64,000 nt of DNA from Limnohabitans sp. WS1 (GTDB taxonomy: Bacteria > Pseudomonadota > Gammaproteobacteria > Burkholderiales > Burkholderiaceae_C). Location of the stretch: positions 176,824 through 240,823 of the forward strand of contig NZ_NERU01000005.1 in NCBI RefSeq assembly GCF_003063265.1, read 5' to 3'. Shown one piece after another: positions 46,101 to 51,135 of this stretch. Each line of letters opens with the position of its first letter. Within the stretch, counting starts at the first letter, position 1. The notes below the pieces were generated by a model. It did not search any database. It saw nothing but the letters and a program-made list of their open reading frames with translations, and was not told where the DNA came from. The translations under genes were made by a program, and so were the position numbers.

Positions 46101-49087
46101 ACAAGACGTATGACGGCAGCAACGTTGCTACTGCTTCTGTCACCAGCGCCAACTTCGGAGGTAAGGTCAGTGGCGATGATTTGTCCGTTGCTTCCACGGG
46201 CACGTTCAGCGACAAGAATGCGGCTACAGGTAAAACGGTCACTTTGGTGAATACCTTGGGAGGTGCTGATCTGGGCAACTACGCCATCACTGATCAGGCC
46301 ACGACCACGGCCGACATCAACAAAAAGGCGATCAGCTTGAATGGCATCACTGCGGCCAGCAAGACGTATGACGGCAACAACATCGCGTCTGTTTCGGTGG
46401 ATGAGGCCGTGTTCAAGGATATGGTCGCAGGTGATGATCTGAAAGTGACCTCGACGGGCACATTCAGCGACAAAAATGTGGCCACAGGTAAAACGGTCAC
46501 TTTGGTGAATACCTTAGGCGGTGTCGATCTGGGCAACTACGCTATCACCGATCAAGTCAGTACCACGGCCGACATCAACAAGAGGGCGATCACACTGAGC
46601 GGCATCACCGCAGCAAGCAAGACCTATGACGGCAGCAAAGCTGCGACTGTTTCAGTTTTTGATGCCGTGTTCAACAACATGGTTGTGGGTGATGAGCTGA
46701 AAGTGACCTCGACTGGCACGTTCAGCGACAAGAATGCGGCCACCGGCAAAACGGTGACCTTGGTGAATACCTTGGGCGGTGCTGATCTGGGCAACTACGC
46801 GATCACAGACCAGGCTACGACCACGGCTGACATCAGCAAGAAAGCCATCACACTGAGTGGCATCACTGCGGCCAATAAGACGTATGACGGCAACAAGGTC
46901 GCTTCTGTTTCGGTGAATGGGGCCGTGTTCAAGGACATGGTCGCAGGTGATGAACTGACAGTGGCCTCCACTGGCAAGTTCGACGACAAGAATGTGGCCA
47001 CGGGCAAAACGGTGACCCTGGTGAATACCTTGGGCGGTGCCGATCTGGGCAACTACAGCATCGCCGATCAAGCCAACACCACGGCCGACATCAGCAAGAA
47101 AGCCATCACACTGAGCGGCATCACTGCGGCCAACAAGACTTACGACGGCAACAACGTTGCGGTTGTTTCTGTCGTTGGTGCTGTTTTCAAGGACATGGTT
47201 GTTGGTGACGATTTGTCTGTCGCCTCCATCGGCACGTTCAGCGACAAGAATGTTGGCGAAAGCAAAACAGTCACGCTCAGCAACACCTTAACGGGTGCCG
47301 ATCTGGGCAACTACACCATCACCGATCAATCCACCACCACCGCCAACATCTCCAAGAAAGACCTCCACATCAGCGGCCTGACGGCGGCCAACAAGGTCTA
47401 TGACGGCAACACCCAAGCCAAAGTGGTCACCGGCGCAGCCATCTTTGACGGTTTGGTTCAGGATGATGTGGTGACCCTTTCTGCCACGGGCAGTTTTGAT
47501 ACGCGCCATGTGGGCCAGTCCAAACCGGTCGTCATCAGCACGACTTTGGATGGCCAGGATGTTGGCAACTACAACATCACTTCGCAGTCCCTGACGACGG
47601 CCAACATCACCCCGGCACCCTTGAAAATCAAGGCCACCGCCGTTCGCAAAACCTACGATGGCACCCCTTTGGCCAATGGCACGGGCGTGTTGGTGGGCGT
47701 GTTGGCCGGAGCTGAGGCAGGCGACAAAATCGATCAAGCGGGCGTTTTGAGCTTCACGGATAAAAATGCGGGCACAGGCAAAACCGTGACCGTCAAGGGC
47801 GTTCGCCTGATCGACGGCACCTTGGCCGATGTCACGGGCAACTACAGCATCGAGTACATCGACAGTGTGGAGGGGGTGATTGACCGGGCGCAAGCCAGCA
47901 TCAGTGCCTCCGCCATGTCGGTGACCTACAACGGCCAAACCCAATCTCAAAGTGCAGCGGTGCTCAGCGGTTTTGTGTCGGGCGATGACGTGCAAGCCGG
48001 TGGTTTGGCCAGTGGTCGTCAGGTGGGCAGTTATGCCTCTGCGCTGACAGCCACAGGGCGCGATGTGGGCAACTACACCATCACCTTCAACAATGCGGCC
48101 CTGCAGATTGGCAAAAAAGCCGCGAGTTTGTCCTCACTGGACCAAAGTGTGGTTTACAACGGTCAGACGCAGAGTCTGGTGGGCACTCAGGGCAGCGGTT
48201 TTGTCGTGGGTGACGATTTGATCTTTGGCGGTTTGCCCAGTGCGCGTCAAGTGGGTCAATACACCTCAGCCCTGATGGTTTCCGGCGCCGATGCGGGCAA
48301 CTACGACATCACCTATGGCCATGGAAAATTGACGATCACGCCCAAAGATGCCTGGGTCTCGGCGCAGGCTCAAAGCGTCATTTACAACGGCAGCACACAA
48401 ATGCAAAGCGCCCCACGTCAAGAGGGCTTCATAGCCGGTGATGACGTTGTGGTGACGGGTGCGGCACAGGGGCGTGACGCGGGCAGCTATGCCTCCAATT
48501 TGTCGGTCAGCGGAGCCGATGTCAAAAATTACACGGTCCGTTTGCAGCAAGCTGATTTGCGCATTCAAAAAGCGATGCTGGGTTTTGTGGGCACCACGGT
48601 GTCTGACAAGTTGGCCGATGGCAACACCGTCGCGCAGGTCAAGGCGGGGCGCATCACCGGTTTGATGGGGGCGGAGTCGCTCAACATCAGCGCAGTGACA
48701 GGCCGTTTTGCCGATGCTGCGCCAGGCACAGACAAAGCGGTTGAAGTGGTTTACGGCCTGAGCAATGGCGATCACGGAGGTCGTGCCAGCAATTACGACT
48801 GGTCACCGGTGGTGCTCAAAGCCAACATCACGGCACCCACCGTGTCGAACTTGGTGGTGATGGACAGCCAGGCCGCCAAGCCGACATTCAGCCGACTTTA
48901 CTTTCAAGGTTTTGGGGGCTTGGGTGGTGTGGGTGCGGCCATGGGACAAGTCAACTACAGCATTCGCACCCAGCCAGCTCAGGCGTGCACGCCCCAAAAA
49001 CTGGAAGACTGCATTTGTGAGCGAGTCGTGGATTCGGCCATGGAAATTTGTTTCCCCGCTGATCAGGGTCGACAAGCCAAACGCTGA
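31163..49087 (+). CDS. Giant TpsA exoprotein: filamentous-haemagglutinin-type with YDG/MBG repeats
   Basis: One uninterrupted frame of 5,974 codons. The N-terminus MNHLCYKTIFSKRLGTLVAV is an extended signal peptide region (ESPR) followed by a hydrophobic core (about residues 49-62). Residues from about 63 to 300 form the TPS secretion domain, with NWQSFDIGQ and the NPKGIVVG motif. Beyond it come a beta-helix-like region, eight autotransporter-associated beta-strand repeats (about 948-1780), about a dozen diverged YDG/MBG domains (about 1945-3300), then three blocks of tandem repeats (3301-5484) and three MBG-like domains. There is no barrel at the C-terminus, so it depends on TpsB. I saw no cysteine between the signal peptide and the last 40 residues, which hold four. 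Start is GTG 31163. Likely a surface adhesin. Confidence 0.93.
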   Translation: MNHLCYKTIFSKRLGTLVAVGEHACSQSKGQGASAASGAAGFFDARFVGTLALGFASVSLGWSQTLPQGAQVVQGVVSVSQSGHQMAITQSTPKAVVNWQSFDIGQNAKVNVLQPSSQSVLLNRVLSDNPTQILGQLQANGQVVLVNPKGIVVGSDGSVSASAFTASTLNISDADFMAGNMRYTRDGSTGQVINKGRIEVAPGGYVALLGAGVSNEGQIIAPQGGVALGAADTVTVPLGRTGKIKLALSPASINAAVANQKDGVIVAEGGQVYLQAAALGQAVASVLNSGSIDTSGGQAGAVHLLADGGQIKVDGRITANSSGQDDQGHTRKGGDIVIGRDEDTGVLAKATDVSGAKLESQRGFVETSGDHLVTREVSVKAAEWLLDPSDITISSAADSNVTGTSPADTTPNGATGTSSVVSVNTIQTAINAGTSVTIKTTNDSNTTGAGNITLANALVFNNQGATDASLNLVADNGITQNAGASITTNAASAQRVNVNLTANGNYQGNTAEHASSQGIVLSSTINTNGAVTLTGTNKNTGAGAGVQFGSGASITTPGAVTVTGTSTSGTGYGVVLNNTLIDAGTTGDISITGTSTGNHGVFNNLTYSNAYNMKLLGKNVSIHGSTSGTGSSGFLSYIGAFAGNIVTAAENLSITGIVNGEGSGKAIDHGTTSWQNLVNAYTAGGTLSITGTNASAANTSPTISMVGVQARAGGDLTVSATTNNAATDAIFINSSAYFSGVPAPGYIGGASSFVSTGGNTTLKSNQGSILIQDGVPNSVTSTAITGKNVIIDNTGGTFAGGVFTAGSGVSTAAGRSGVQIADSVRVNDPNLASNPMLRTITATDGGQIVLSGKKASTLGSGVEIRSSAALTAANITINGENTGASGAAINISNGAARLTSTQATTLTSGGVGSGTSLVAAGNISVGTQLTVTNPAAGSISGTISGTGSLLKSGAGQLTLSAYNATTANYETNTFSGGTTISQGALVIGHGGGNYNKTAGTGAIVVGDLNTGNNNVSLLVEKGTPGNEWGYLTRDITFTNNGTGTATLGTTYGPAGETGRGWSTVNSKITLNRDVVMNDATNDRLTLDGQITGTGNISLTGSRITMGAVSGTGISANDFVGNVTISSGTVLQASAKYNLPTTTNVINNGTLRMLDGKHQSIDGLSGSGKVETTSTSGGLLTTFSVGNNNSSATYTGTIVGTSSPLNLVKNGTGTQVLAGNNNYAGTTTINAGTLQIGNGGTSGTIGTGAITDNGALVFNRSDNALVVSAKISGTGTVTQAGTGTTTLTANNDWSGSTTISAGTLQIGNGGTTGTLGTSPTVNNNGTLAFNRSDNITVDQQITGTGGLTKAGTGTLTLMDSASLNGANNYSGVTTISAGTLQVGDGGTSGHLGTGNIVNNGKLVIKHSDAVTINQIISGSGKLTQSGTGVTTLTGVNTYTGGTDVVSSMLQIGDGTNNGQIGSGTTNIASGATLNFNVKTGTTANYLSSNTFTGTGTLQKTGAGGLTWSSASAVFGMTGGLIDVQAGIFTGASGNNEIWTNNKASLNVATGATFQGVEGNIIVDALTGGGAVSSGWGGLAYGFTVGVNGGSGTFSGAIQDANGQAAKLTKLGTGTQILTGNNTYTGTTTISAGVLQVGNGGTTGNLGTGAVIDNAALVFNRSNALTVGNAISGTGTLTQSGTGTTILTGTNTYSGTTTLSTGILQVGNGGTSGTLGTGAVVNNTHLVFNRSNALLVSGAISGTGTLTQMGSGTSTLAADNTYAGTTTVSGGTLHVGNGGSTGTLGAGDVTLSNNATLSYVRSASTTIANTISGAGNVSANITGATSDLTVNSSINLTGGKANLVTDGNLLVKQAISTTNATASAVFLESGKSTAAGTATGGDIQISGSGAVTVGSGGRATYMTGSIAGSTGMGVLAGNNRYNSDETTTNYTAALGSGAYAIYREKPLVSVQVNSVTKTYDGLVFSGGTLNTTLTSGALRNGDTFSALTANASFGGTSQGSKNASTTPYSISVTDTGGKNALGYGLTYNAGSLTINKANLTITANPVTKTYDGTVNATGTGTVAALAGVAGGDVVNNAGKQAFLDANAGSNKTVRASGVTIKDAANADMTGNYNITYTDNTSSLINKANLTVTANDDARFVGRTDAAGFAGVHYTGLVNGETSSVLGGTLAITRSNDSTGTAGVYTGVLSPSGLTSGNYNIAFATGTYTIVPANQLLIRNANIDATYGSSWTYDPTAQYLDGNNDAIITLSRTGTGNNFTFSDGLGTSVNATLKAYAGTNLAGLSSSGHTVVGNYSIKDISPTVVGGNFVGAPVFAGQLNVLAKAVTPNATGVSKVYDGTTAMNNVVLGLTGQVTGDGLTISGTGSFTNKNAGTGLGYTIANMALSGADAANYYLSGNTSSLSGTDGIITPATLKLTTSNVSKTYDGTTSAMGSAVATQSTQLFGSDTVSGGTFAFTDKNAGTGNKVVQVSGVTLNDGNGGGNYIVEYVNNTTSTIHKADLAIQAVTDTKTYDGTVVSGKVLEVNNASGSTDVVTASQEFASKNALGTSGSTLQVKSGYTVKDTGGADMSGNYNISTTTAAGTIDKKNVTLDSISADHKTYDGSDQASITSGAISTGVGSETLSVSGLGTFADKHVASGKTVTVSDVATLSKTDGTGSWANYNLTTTGALTTTANISARTLILAAATDSKTYDGTTSSSAAVLITGAQTGDTISANQVFASKHALGANNSVLKVGSFTIEDGNNGNNYVVSQNTASGTIQKANLTVTATQLEKTYDGTTTATGSGTVGTLAGQAAGESVNAAGSQAFLSKNAGQANKYVRASGVTIKDSANADVTSNYDISYIDNTSSTIHKADLVVSLADQTKVYDGTTTVTLASSAFTVTGVTVGGVTESATIKSTTGTYNDKNVASAHTVIATLSGADFSSGTADVSNYNLPASVSNTSSTITKANLAVTLANQTKVYDGNANATLAAGAITATGVTVGGVTETATVTQTVGSYNSKNVASANTVTAHLAAGQFTAGTADLGNYNLPTTVSNITSTITQAALTLTANSDTSKVYNGSEQSVSGFAITSGSLQGTDSLAVDLASITAGAQATHAGTHTSTVNDSAYTNGNYAITKVNGTLFIDQKEVSLAAAKTYDGSKTLTGTQLSITTGVGSETLGYTLATIHSKNVGDNSSNFVDAVSLSNGSNGGLASNYKLPALSASVNNSVVLTAKALTGAIADVTTTYGTATATGAVSLSGKVGTDDVLASSAATLVSADTSTSGQIRAGSYVQTVSAGLTGADAGNYSFAGSTTPTANYVVNKLALTGAIAQGLSTYSNTLVAGAVSLTNTVSGDDVLASGVNIDTTGKTSTSGHLKAGVHTGIQTLTGLTGADKDNYSFADIKGDYKVNQLALTGTIAKGETVYGASLLTGAVNLTNKVGTDMVDASGVSIDTTGKTSTSGKLKAGEHTGIQTLSGLTGTDKDNYTFADVKGDYKVNKLALTGGIAQGESIYGSTLQTGAVTLTNKVGTDVVDASGVIVDTTDKTSTSGKLKAGMHTGVQTLTGITGADMDNYTFADIKGDYKVNKLALTGSIAQGLTTYGDALVAGTVTLSNKVGTDMVNASGVTIDTTGKTSTSGKLKAGEHTGIQTLTGLTGVDMDNYTFADVKGDYTVNKLALSGTIAKGETVYGANLLTGAVNLTNKVGTDMVDASGVIVDTRGKTSTSGKLKAGEHTGIQTLTGLTGADMDNYTFADVKGDYTVNKLALTGSIAQGLTTYGDALVAGTVTLSNKVGTDVVDASGVSIATTDKTSTSGHLKAGVHTGIQTLTGLTGADTDNYTFAGIKGDYKVNKLALTVASIADVSTTYATAADAGVVSFGNKQGADKVTASASIVGGTNSTSGHLKASSYKQTVTAISGDDAGNYSFESFTTTENNYVVNKLVLTGAAIAGVSTTYATAANTGAVSFANVQGGDKVTASASIVGGENSSSGHLQAGSYQQTATTIGGDDSANYSFAGFTTTDNNYVVNKLALTGAAIAGVTTTYATAANAGTVSFTNIQGTDKVTASASIVETATSTSGHLKAGSYQQTATAISGDDAANYSFAGVTTTDNNYVVNKLALTGAAIAGVSTTYATAANTGAVSFTNVQGADKVTASASIVGGSNSTSGHLKAGSYQQTATAINGDDAANYSFGGVTTTDNNYAVNKLALSGAAIAGVTTTYATAANAGAVSFTNVQGTDNVNASASIVDAVTSTSGKLKAGSYKQTATAITGDDSANYSFAGVTTTDNNYVVNKLALYGAAIAGVTTTYATAANTGAVSFTNVQGTDKVTASASIVDTATSTSGHLKAGSYKQTATAISGDDAANYSFGGITTAENNYVVNKLALTDAAIAGVTTTYATAADAGAVSFGNVKGADQVTASASIVGGSNSTSGNLKAGSYQQTATSISGDDATNYSFAGITTTDNNYVVNKLALTGAAIAGVTTTYATAADAGAVSFTNVQGTDKVTASASIVSGSNSTSGHLKAGSYNQTATAISGDDSANYSFAGVTTTDNNYVVNKLALSGAAIAGVTTTYATAADAGAVSFTNVQGTDKVTASASIVGGSNSTSGHLKAGSYQQTATAINGDDAANYSFGGITTADNNYVVNKLALTGAAIAGVTTTYATAADAGAVSFGNVKGADQVTASASIVGGSNSTSGNLKAGSYQQTATSVSGEDAANYSFGGLTTTDNNYVVNKLALTGAAIAGVSTTYATAANTGAVSFTNVKGADQVTASASIVGGSNSTSGNLKAGSYQQTATAINGDDAANYSFGGITTADNNYVVDKKSISLSGITAASKVYDASNAATVSVSGAHFNGQISSDELSVTSTGTFSDKNAATGKTVTLVNTLGGADLGNYTITDQVTTTADISKKSITLSGITASNKTYDGNNVATVSVTSANFGGKVSGDDLSVASTGTFSDKNAATGKTVTLANTLSGGDLGNYTITDQATTTADISKKAITLSGITASNKTYDGSNVATASVTSANFGGKVSGDDLSVASTGTFSDKNAATGKTVTLVNTLGGADLGNYAITDQATTTADINKKAISLNGITAASKTYDGNNIASVSVDEAVFKDMVAGDDLKVTSTGTFSDKNVATGKTVTLVNTLGGVDLGNYAITDQVSTTADINKRAITLSGITAASKTYDGSKAATVSVFDAVFNNMVVGDELKVTSTGTFSDKNAATGKTVTLVNTLGGADLGNYAITDQATTTADISKKAITLSGITAANKTYDGNKVASVSVNGAVFKDMVAGDELTVASTGKFDDKNVATGKTVTLVNTLGGADLGNYSIADQANTTADISKKAITLSGITAANKTYDGNNVAVVSVVGAVFKDMVVGDDLSVASIGTFSDKNVGESKTVTLSNTLTGADLGNYTITDQSTTTANISKKDLHISGLTAANKVYDGNTQAKVVTGAAIFDGLVQDDVVTLSATGSFDTRHVGQSKPVVISTTLDGQDVGNYNITSQSLTTANITPAPLKIKATAVRKTYDGTPLANGTGVLVGVLAGAEAGDKIDQAGVLSFTDKNAGTGKTVTVKGVRLIDGTLADVTGNYSIEYIDSVEGVIDRAQASISASAMSVTYNGQTQSQSAAVLSGFVSGDDVQAGGLASGRQVGSYASALTATGRDVGNYTITFNNAALQIGKKAASLSSLDQSVVYNGQTQSLVGTQGSGFVVGDDLIFGGLPSARQVGQYTSALMVSGADAGNYDITYGHGKLTITPKDAWVSAQAQSVIYNGSTQMQSAPRQEGFIAGDDVVVTGAAQGRDAGSYASNLSVSGADVKNYTVRLQQADLRIQKAMLGFVGTTVSDKLADGNTVAQVKAGRITGLMGAESLNISAVTGRFADAAPGTDKAVEVVYGLSNGDHGGRASNYDWSPVVLKANITAPTVSNLVVMDSQAAKPTFSRLYFQGFGGLGGVGAAMGQVNYSIRTQPAQACTPQKLEDCICERVVDSAMEICFPADQGRQAKR
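34000..36520 (+). repeat. Eight autotransporter-associated beta-strand repeats inside tpsA
   Basis: The translated segment carries eight copies of a pattern 'LT.(S/A)GTGT.(T/I)LTG.NTY.GTTTI..GTLQ(I/V)GNGG'. For example TGNNTYTGTTTISAGVLQVG recurs near 36010 and a close version near 36220. This motif normally builds beta-helical stalks in classical autotransporters. Boundaries are approximate because copies differ in length. Confidence 0.85.
41063..42646 (+). repeat. Tandem repeat block B of tpsA: six units of 264 bp
   Basis: Six direct copies of an 88-residue unit, each beginning LAL(T/S)G.IA and containing KTSTSG(K/H)LKAG and NYTFA. Unit borders follow exactly at 264-base steps. Units 2 and 5 (TIAKGETVYGA) and units 4 and 6 (SIAQGLTTYGDALVAGTV) are near-identical pairs, showing that larger blocks were copied. 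Confidence 0.92.
42647..45550 (+). repeat. Tandem repeat block A of tpsA: eleven units of 264 bp
   Basis: Eleven direct copies of a different 88-residue unit, beginning LALTGAAIAGVTTTYATAA and ending in NNYVVNK. The eleven 264-base steps fill the interval exactly. Copies 7 and 10 share FGNVKGADQ and NLKAGSYQQTATS. Copies 9 and 11 share the INGDDAANYSFGGITTADNN half. The unit length equals that of block B, so the two blocks probably descend from one ancestor. Confidence 0.93.
45551..47614 (+). repeat. Tandem repeat block C of tpsA: eight units of 258 bp
   Basis: Eight copies of an 86-residue YDG-type unit: K(A/S)I(T/S)LSGITA..KTYDG at the start, TGTFSDKNAATGKTVTL in the middle and LGNYTITDQ..TTADISK at the end. 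The eighth copy is the most diverged (KDLHISGLTAANKVYDGNTQ). The first also deviates (KVYDASNA), as expected when recombination homogenises the centre of an array. Confidence 0.92.
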
Positions 49088-49098
49088 ATCTTGCAAAA

Positions 49099-49126
49099 AT
49101 TTGACCTGGCCATTTCTGGGTCAAAT
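49099..49126. terminator. Weak hairpin after tpsA
   Basis: Perfect eight-base arms ATTTGACC and GGTCAAAT surround a 12-base loop in the 77-base gap between the convergent tpsA and histidine kinase genes. There is no good T-run on either side, so it is at best a weak bidirectional terminator. Confidence 0.35.
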
Positions 49127-49164
49127 GGCTGCAAGGGCCACTGTGTACAGGACCCGGTCCTGCG

Positions 49165-50553
49165 TCAATCGGCTGCAGGCAATTGCAGCTCGATGCAGGC
49201 ACCGCTGCCGGCATGCTCAGCCAAGACCAAGCGCCCGCCGTTGCGTTTGGCCAAGGATTGCGCCAGCGACAGGCCCAGGCCGACGCCTTGCGATGGGGCG
49301 CTGAAAAATGCCGAGCTCACTTGCCGATAAACCTCGGCCGTCATGCCGGGGCCGTTGTCGGTGATGGCCAAGTGCACCGTTGCGCCCGATCGCCAGGCTC
49401 GAAACTCGACACGGCGCGTGCTTTGCGGCAAGGTTGCTTGCAGGGCATTGCGCAGCACATGGGCCAGAATTTGCACCAATTGGGCGGCATCAGCGTGCAC
49501 GAACAACGTGTCTTCAGGCCAGCTGACGTGCATTTGCACCCCCTCGGCCCATGTCCAGCTGCTGGCCAGTTGTTGTGCGTCCAGCATCACTTGCTGGATT
49601 TGGACACGGGGGTGAGGGCCGTTTTCTGAGCTGACAAAAGTCCGAATGCGGCCCACCAAGTCGCCCGCCTTTTGGGCGTTGCGCTGCAGATCCTGAATGT
49701 AGGGGGTCAGGGTGTCGGGGCCTTTGTCCTGAACTTCCATCTCCAGCCGATCGGTGATCAGGTACAGGTTGGTCAGGGGTTGGCTCAGTTCGTGGGCCAG
49801 TGATGCAGCCATGCCGCCCAAGCCATGGTGGCGGTCGATGTGTGCCATTTGCTCATTCAGACGGATCACCCGCGTTTGATGTGCTTGGTCGGTTCGCAGT
49901 GCATGAATTTGGCGGTTCAAGTCTTCGAGCTTCAAGCCCAAAAACCCCAGATGCGCCAACATCGTCACAAGCACCACCGCAGCGACCCACAGCCAGGTGT
50001 GGGGGGCGTGCCCGTTTGGCCAAGGCGAGTGCCCGGAGGCCAGCAACACCGACACAAGGACCAGCGCCAAGGCCGCCGTCAAGAACGCCAAGGCCATGCA
50101 AGTTGCTGCTGCACTGTCTTGGCGTCGCCGAATGTCACGGGCCAACAGCCCTGCCCAAAGGCAGCTGCCAGCCATGGCGATCAACAGCCCCGATGGCCCC
50201 AATGCCTGGTTGGGCAAACCCTGTGCGAGTGCGGCGGCAAGGCTGCTCAACACCGCGCAAGCGAGCCAGGCTTGTGCCATTTTGAGCGGGCGGTTCAAGA
50301 CGTGGCGCAAGGCCAGCGCTTGGGTCCACACCCCCCACAGGCACATGCCAGCGATCCCCAAATTCAGCCAGCCGTGAACGCTGTTCCACCACAAGCCCGC
50401 CATGCACAGCCCCGCGCCCAATGCCGTGGTGCCGCTGCACCACAAGGCGGTGGCACGGGACCTTGTGGATTTCAGCAAGTACTTCACCACACCCGACAGC
50501 GCCATGCATGCCCCTCCTGCCAGAAGCAGCGCTGTGGGCAGTTGCAACACCAT
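49165..50553 (-). CDS. Orphan sensor histidine kinase
   Basis: A 462-residue membrane kinase. The N-terminal 210 residues contain about seven hydrophobic helices without an obvious periplasmic loop, so it may sense inside or near the membrane. Then come a short linker coil and the kinase core: H-box ASLAHELSQPLTNLYL, N-box HVLRNALQATL, G1 DNGPGM and G2 GVGLGLSLAQSLA. No response regulator is adjacent. It converges with tpsA, leaving 77 bases. A direct link to adhesin control is only a guess from position. Confidence 0.9.
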   Translation of the reverse strand: MVLQLPTALLLAGGACMALSGVVKYLLKSTRSRATALWCSGTTALGAGLCMAGLWWNSVHGWLNLGIAGMCLWGVWTQALALRHVLNRPLKMAQAWLACAVLSSLAAALAQGLPNQALGPSGLLIAMAGSCLWAGLLARDIRRRQDSAAATCMALAFLTAALALVLVSVLLASGHSPWPNGHAPHTWLWVAAVVLVTMLAHLGFLGLKLEDLNRQIHALRTDQAHQTRVIRLNEQMAHIDRHHGLGGMAASLAHELSQPLTNLYLITDRLEMEVQDKGPDTLTPYIQDLQRNAQKAGDLVGRIRTFVSSENGPHPRVQIQQVMLDAQQLASSWTWAEGVQMHVSWPEDTLFVHADAAQLVQILAHVLRNALQATLPQSTRRVEFRAWRSGATVHLAITDNGPGMTAEVYRQVSSAFFSAPSQGVGLGLSLAQSLAKRNGGRLVLAEHAGSGACIELQLPAAD

Positions 50554-50584
50554 CAGTTTGGATGTTCAAGAGCGGGCGGCAGGC

Positions 50585-51082
50585 TCACTGCGGGGCTACA
50601 AAACTGCCGGACTTGCCACCGTGTTTTTCAAGCAGCTTGACGCCGTTGATGGTCATGCCCCGGTCCACGGCCTTGCACATGTCGTAAATGGTGAGCAAGG
50701 CGACCTGAACAGCCGTCAAGGCTTCCATCTCCACGCCGGTTTGCCCGGTGACTTCGGCTGTCGCGGTGCAGACCACACAAGCCGCGTCGGGGGGGATCTC
50801 GAACTCAACAGCCACGCGGGTCAACCCAATCGGGTGGCACAGCGGAATCAAGTCGCTGGTTTTCTTGGCCCCTTGGATGCCGGCAATGCGGGCAATGCCC
50901 AGGACATCGCCCTTTTTGGCGGTGCCGGACGTGACCAAGGCCAAGGTGCTGGGCAGCATGTCGATGCGGCCAGTGGCCACCGCCACCCGTCGGGTCAGGG
51001 CTTTGCTGCCCACATCGACCATGTGGGCTTGCCCTTGGGCATCAAAATGGGTCAGAACACCGGAATTCTCGCTCATGGCCAT
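50585..51082 (-). CDS. moaC: Cyclic pyranopterin monophosphate synthase
   Basis: A 165-residue MoaC, which with MoaA makes cyclic pyranopterin monophosphate, the first intermediate of molybdenum cofactor. Conserved stretches are [32 protein letters not shown] and the catalytic-region [20 protein letters not shown]. Two possible ATGs (51082, 51076) are two codons apart. It supplies the cofactor needed by enzymes such as the molybdenum hydroxylase at 0.5-3 kb. It is divergent from the M48 protease gene. Confidence 0.95.
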   Translation of the reverse strand: MAMSENSGVLTHFDAQGQAHMVDVGSKALTRRVAVATGRIDMLPSTLALVTSGTAKKGDVLGIARIAGIQGAKKTSDLIPLCHPIGLTRVAVEFEIPPDAACVVCTATAEVTGQTGVEMEALTAVQVALLTIYDMCKAVDRGMTINGVKLLEKHGGKSGSFVAPQ

Positions 51083-51135
51083 AGGGGTAACACCCGTTTA
51101 CAAGTGGTTCACAACAATGGCGCATCATACGGGGA

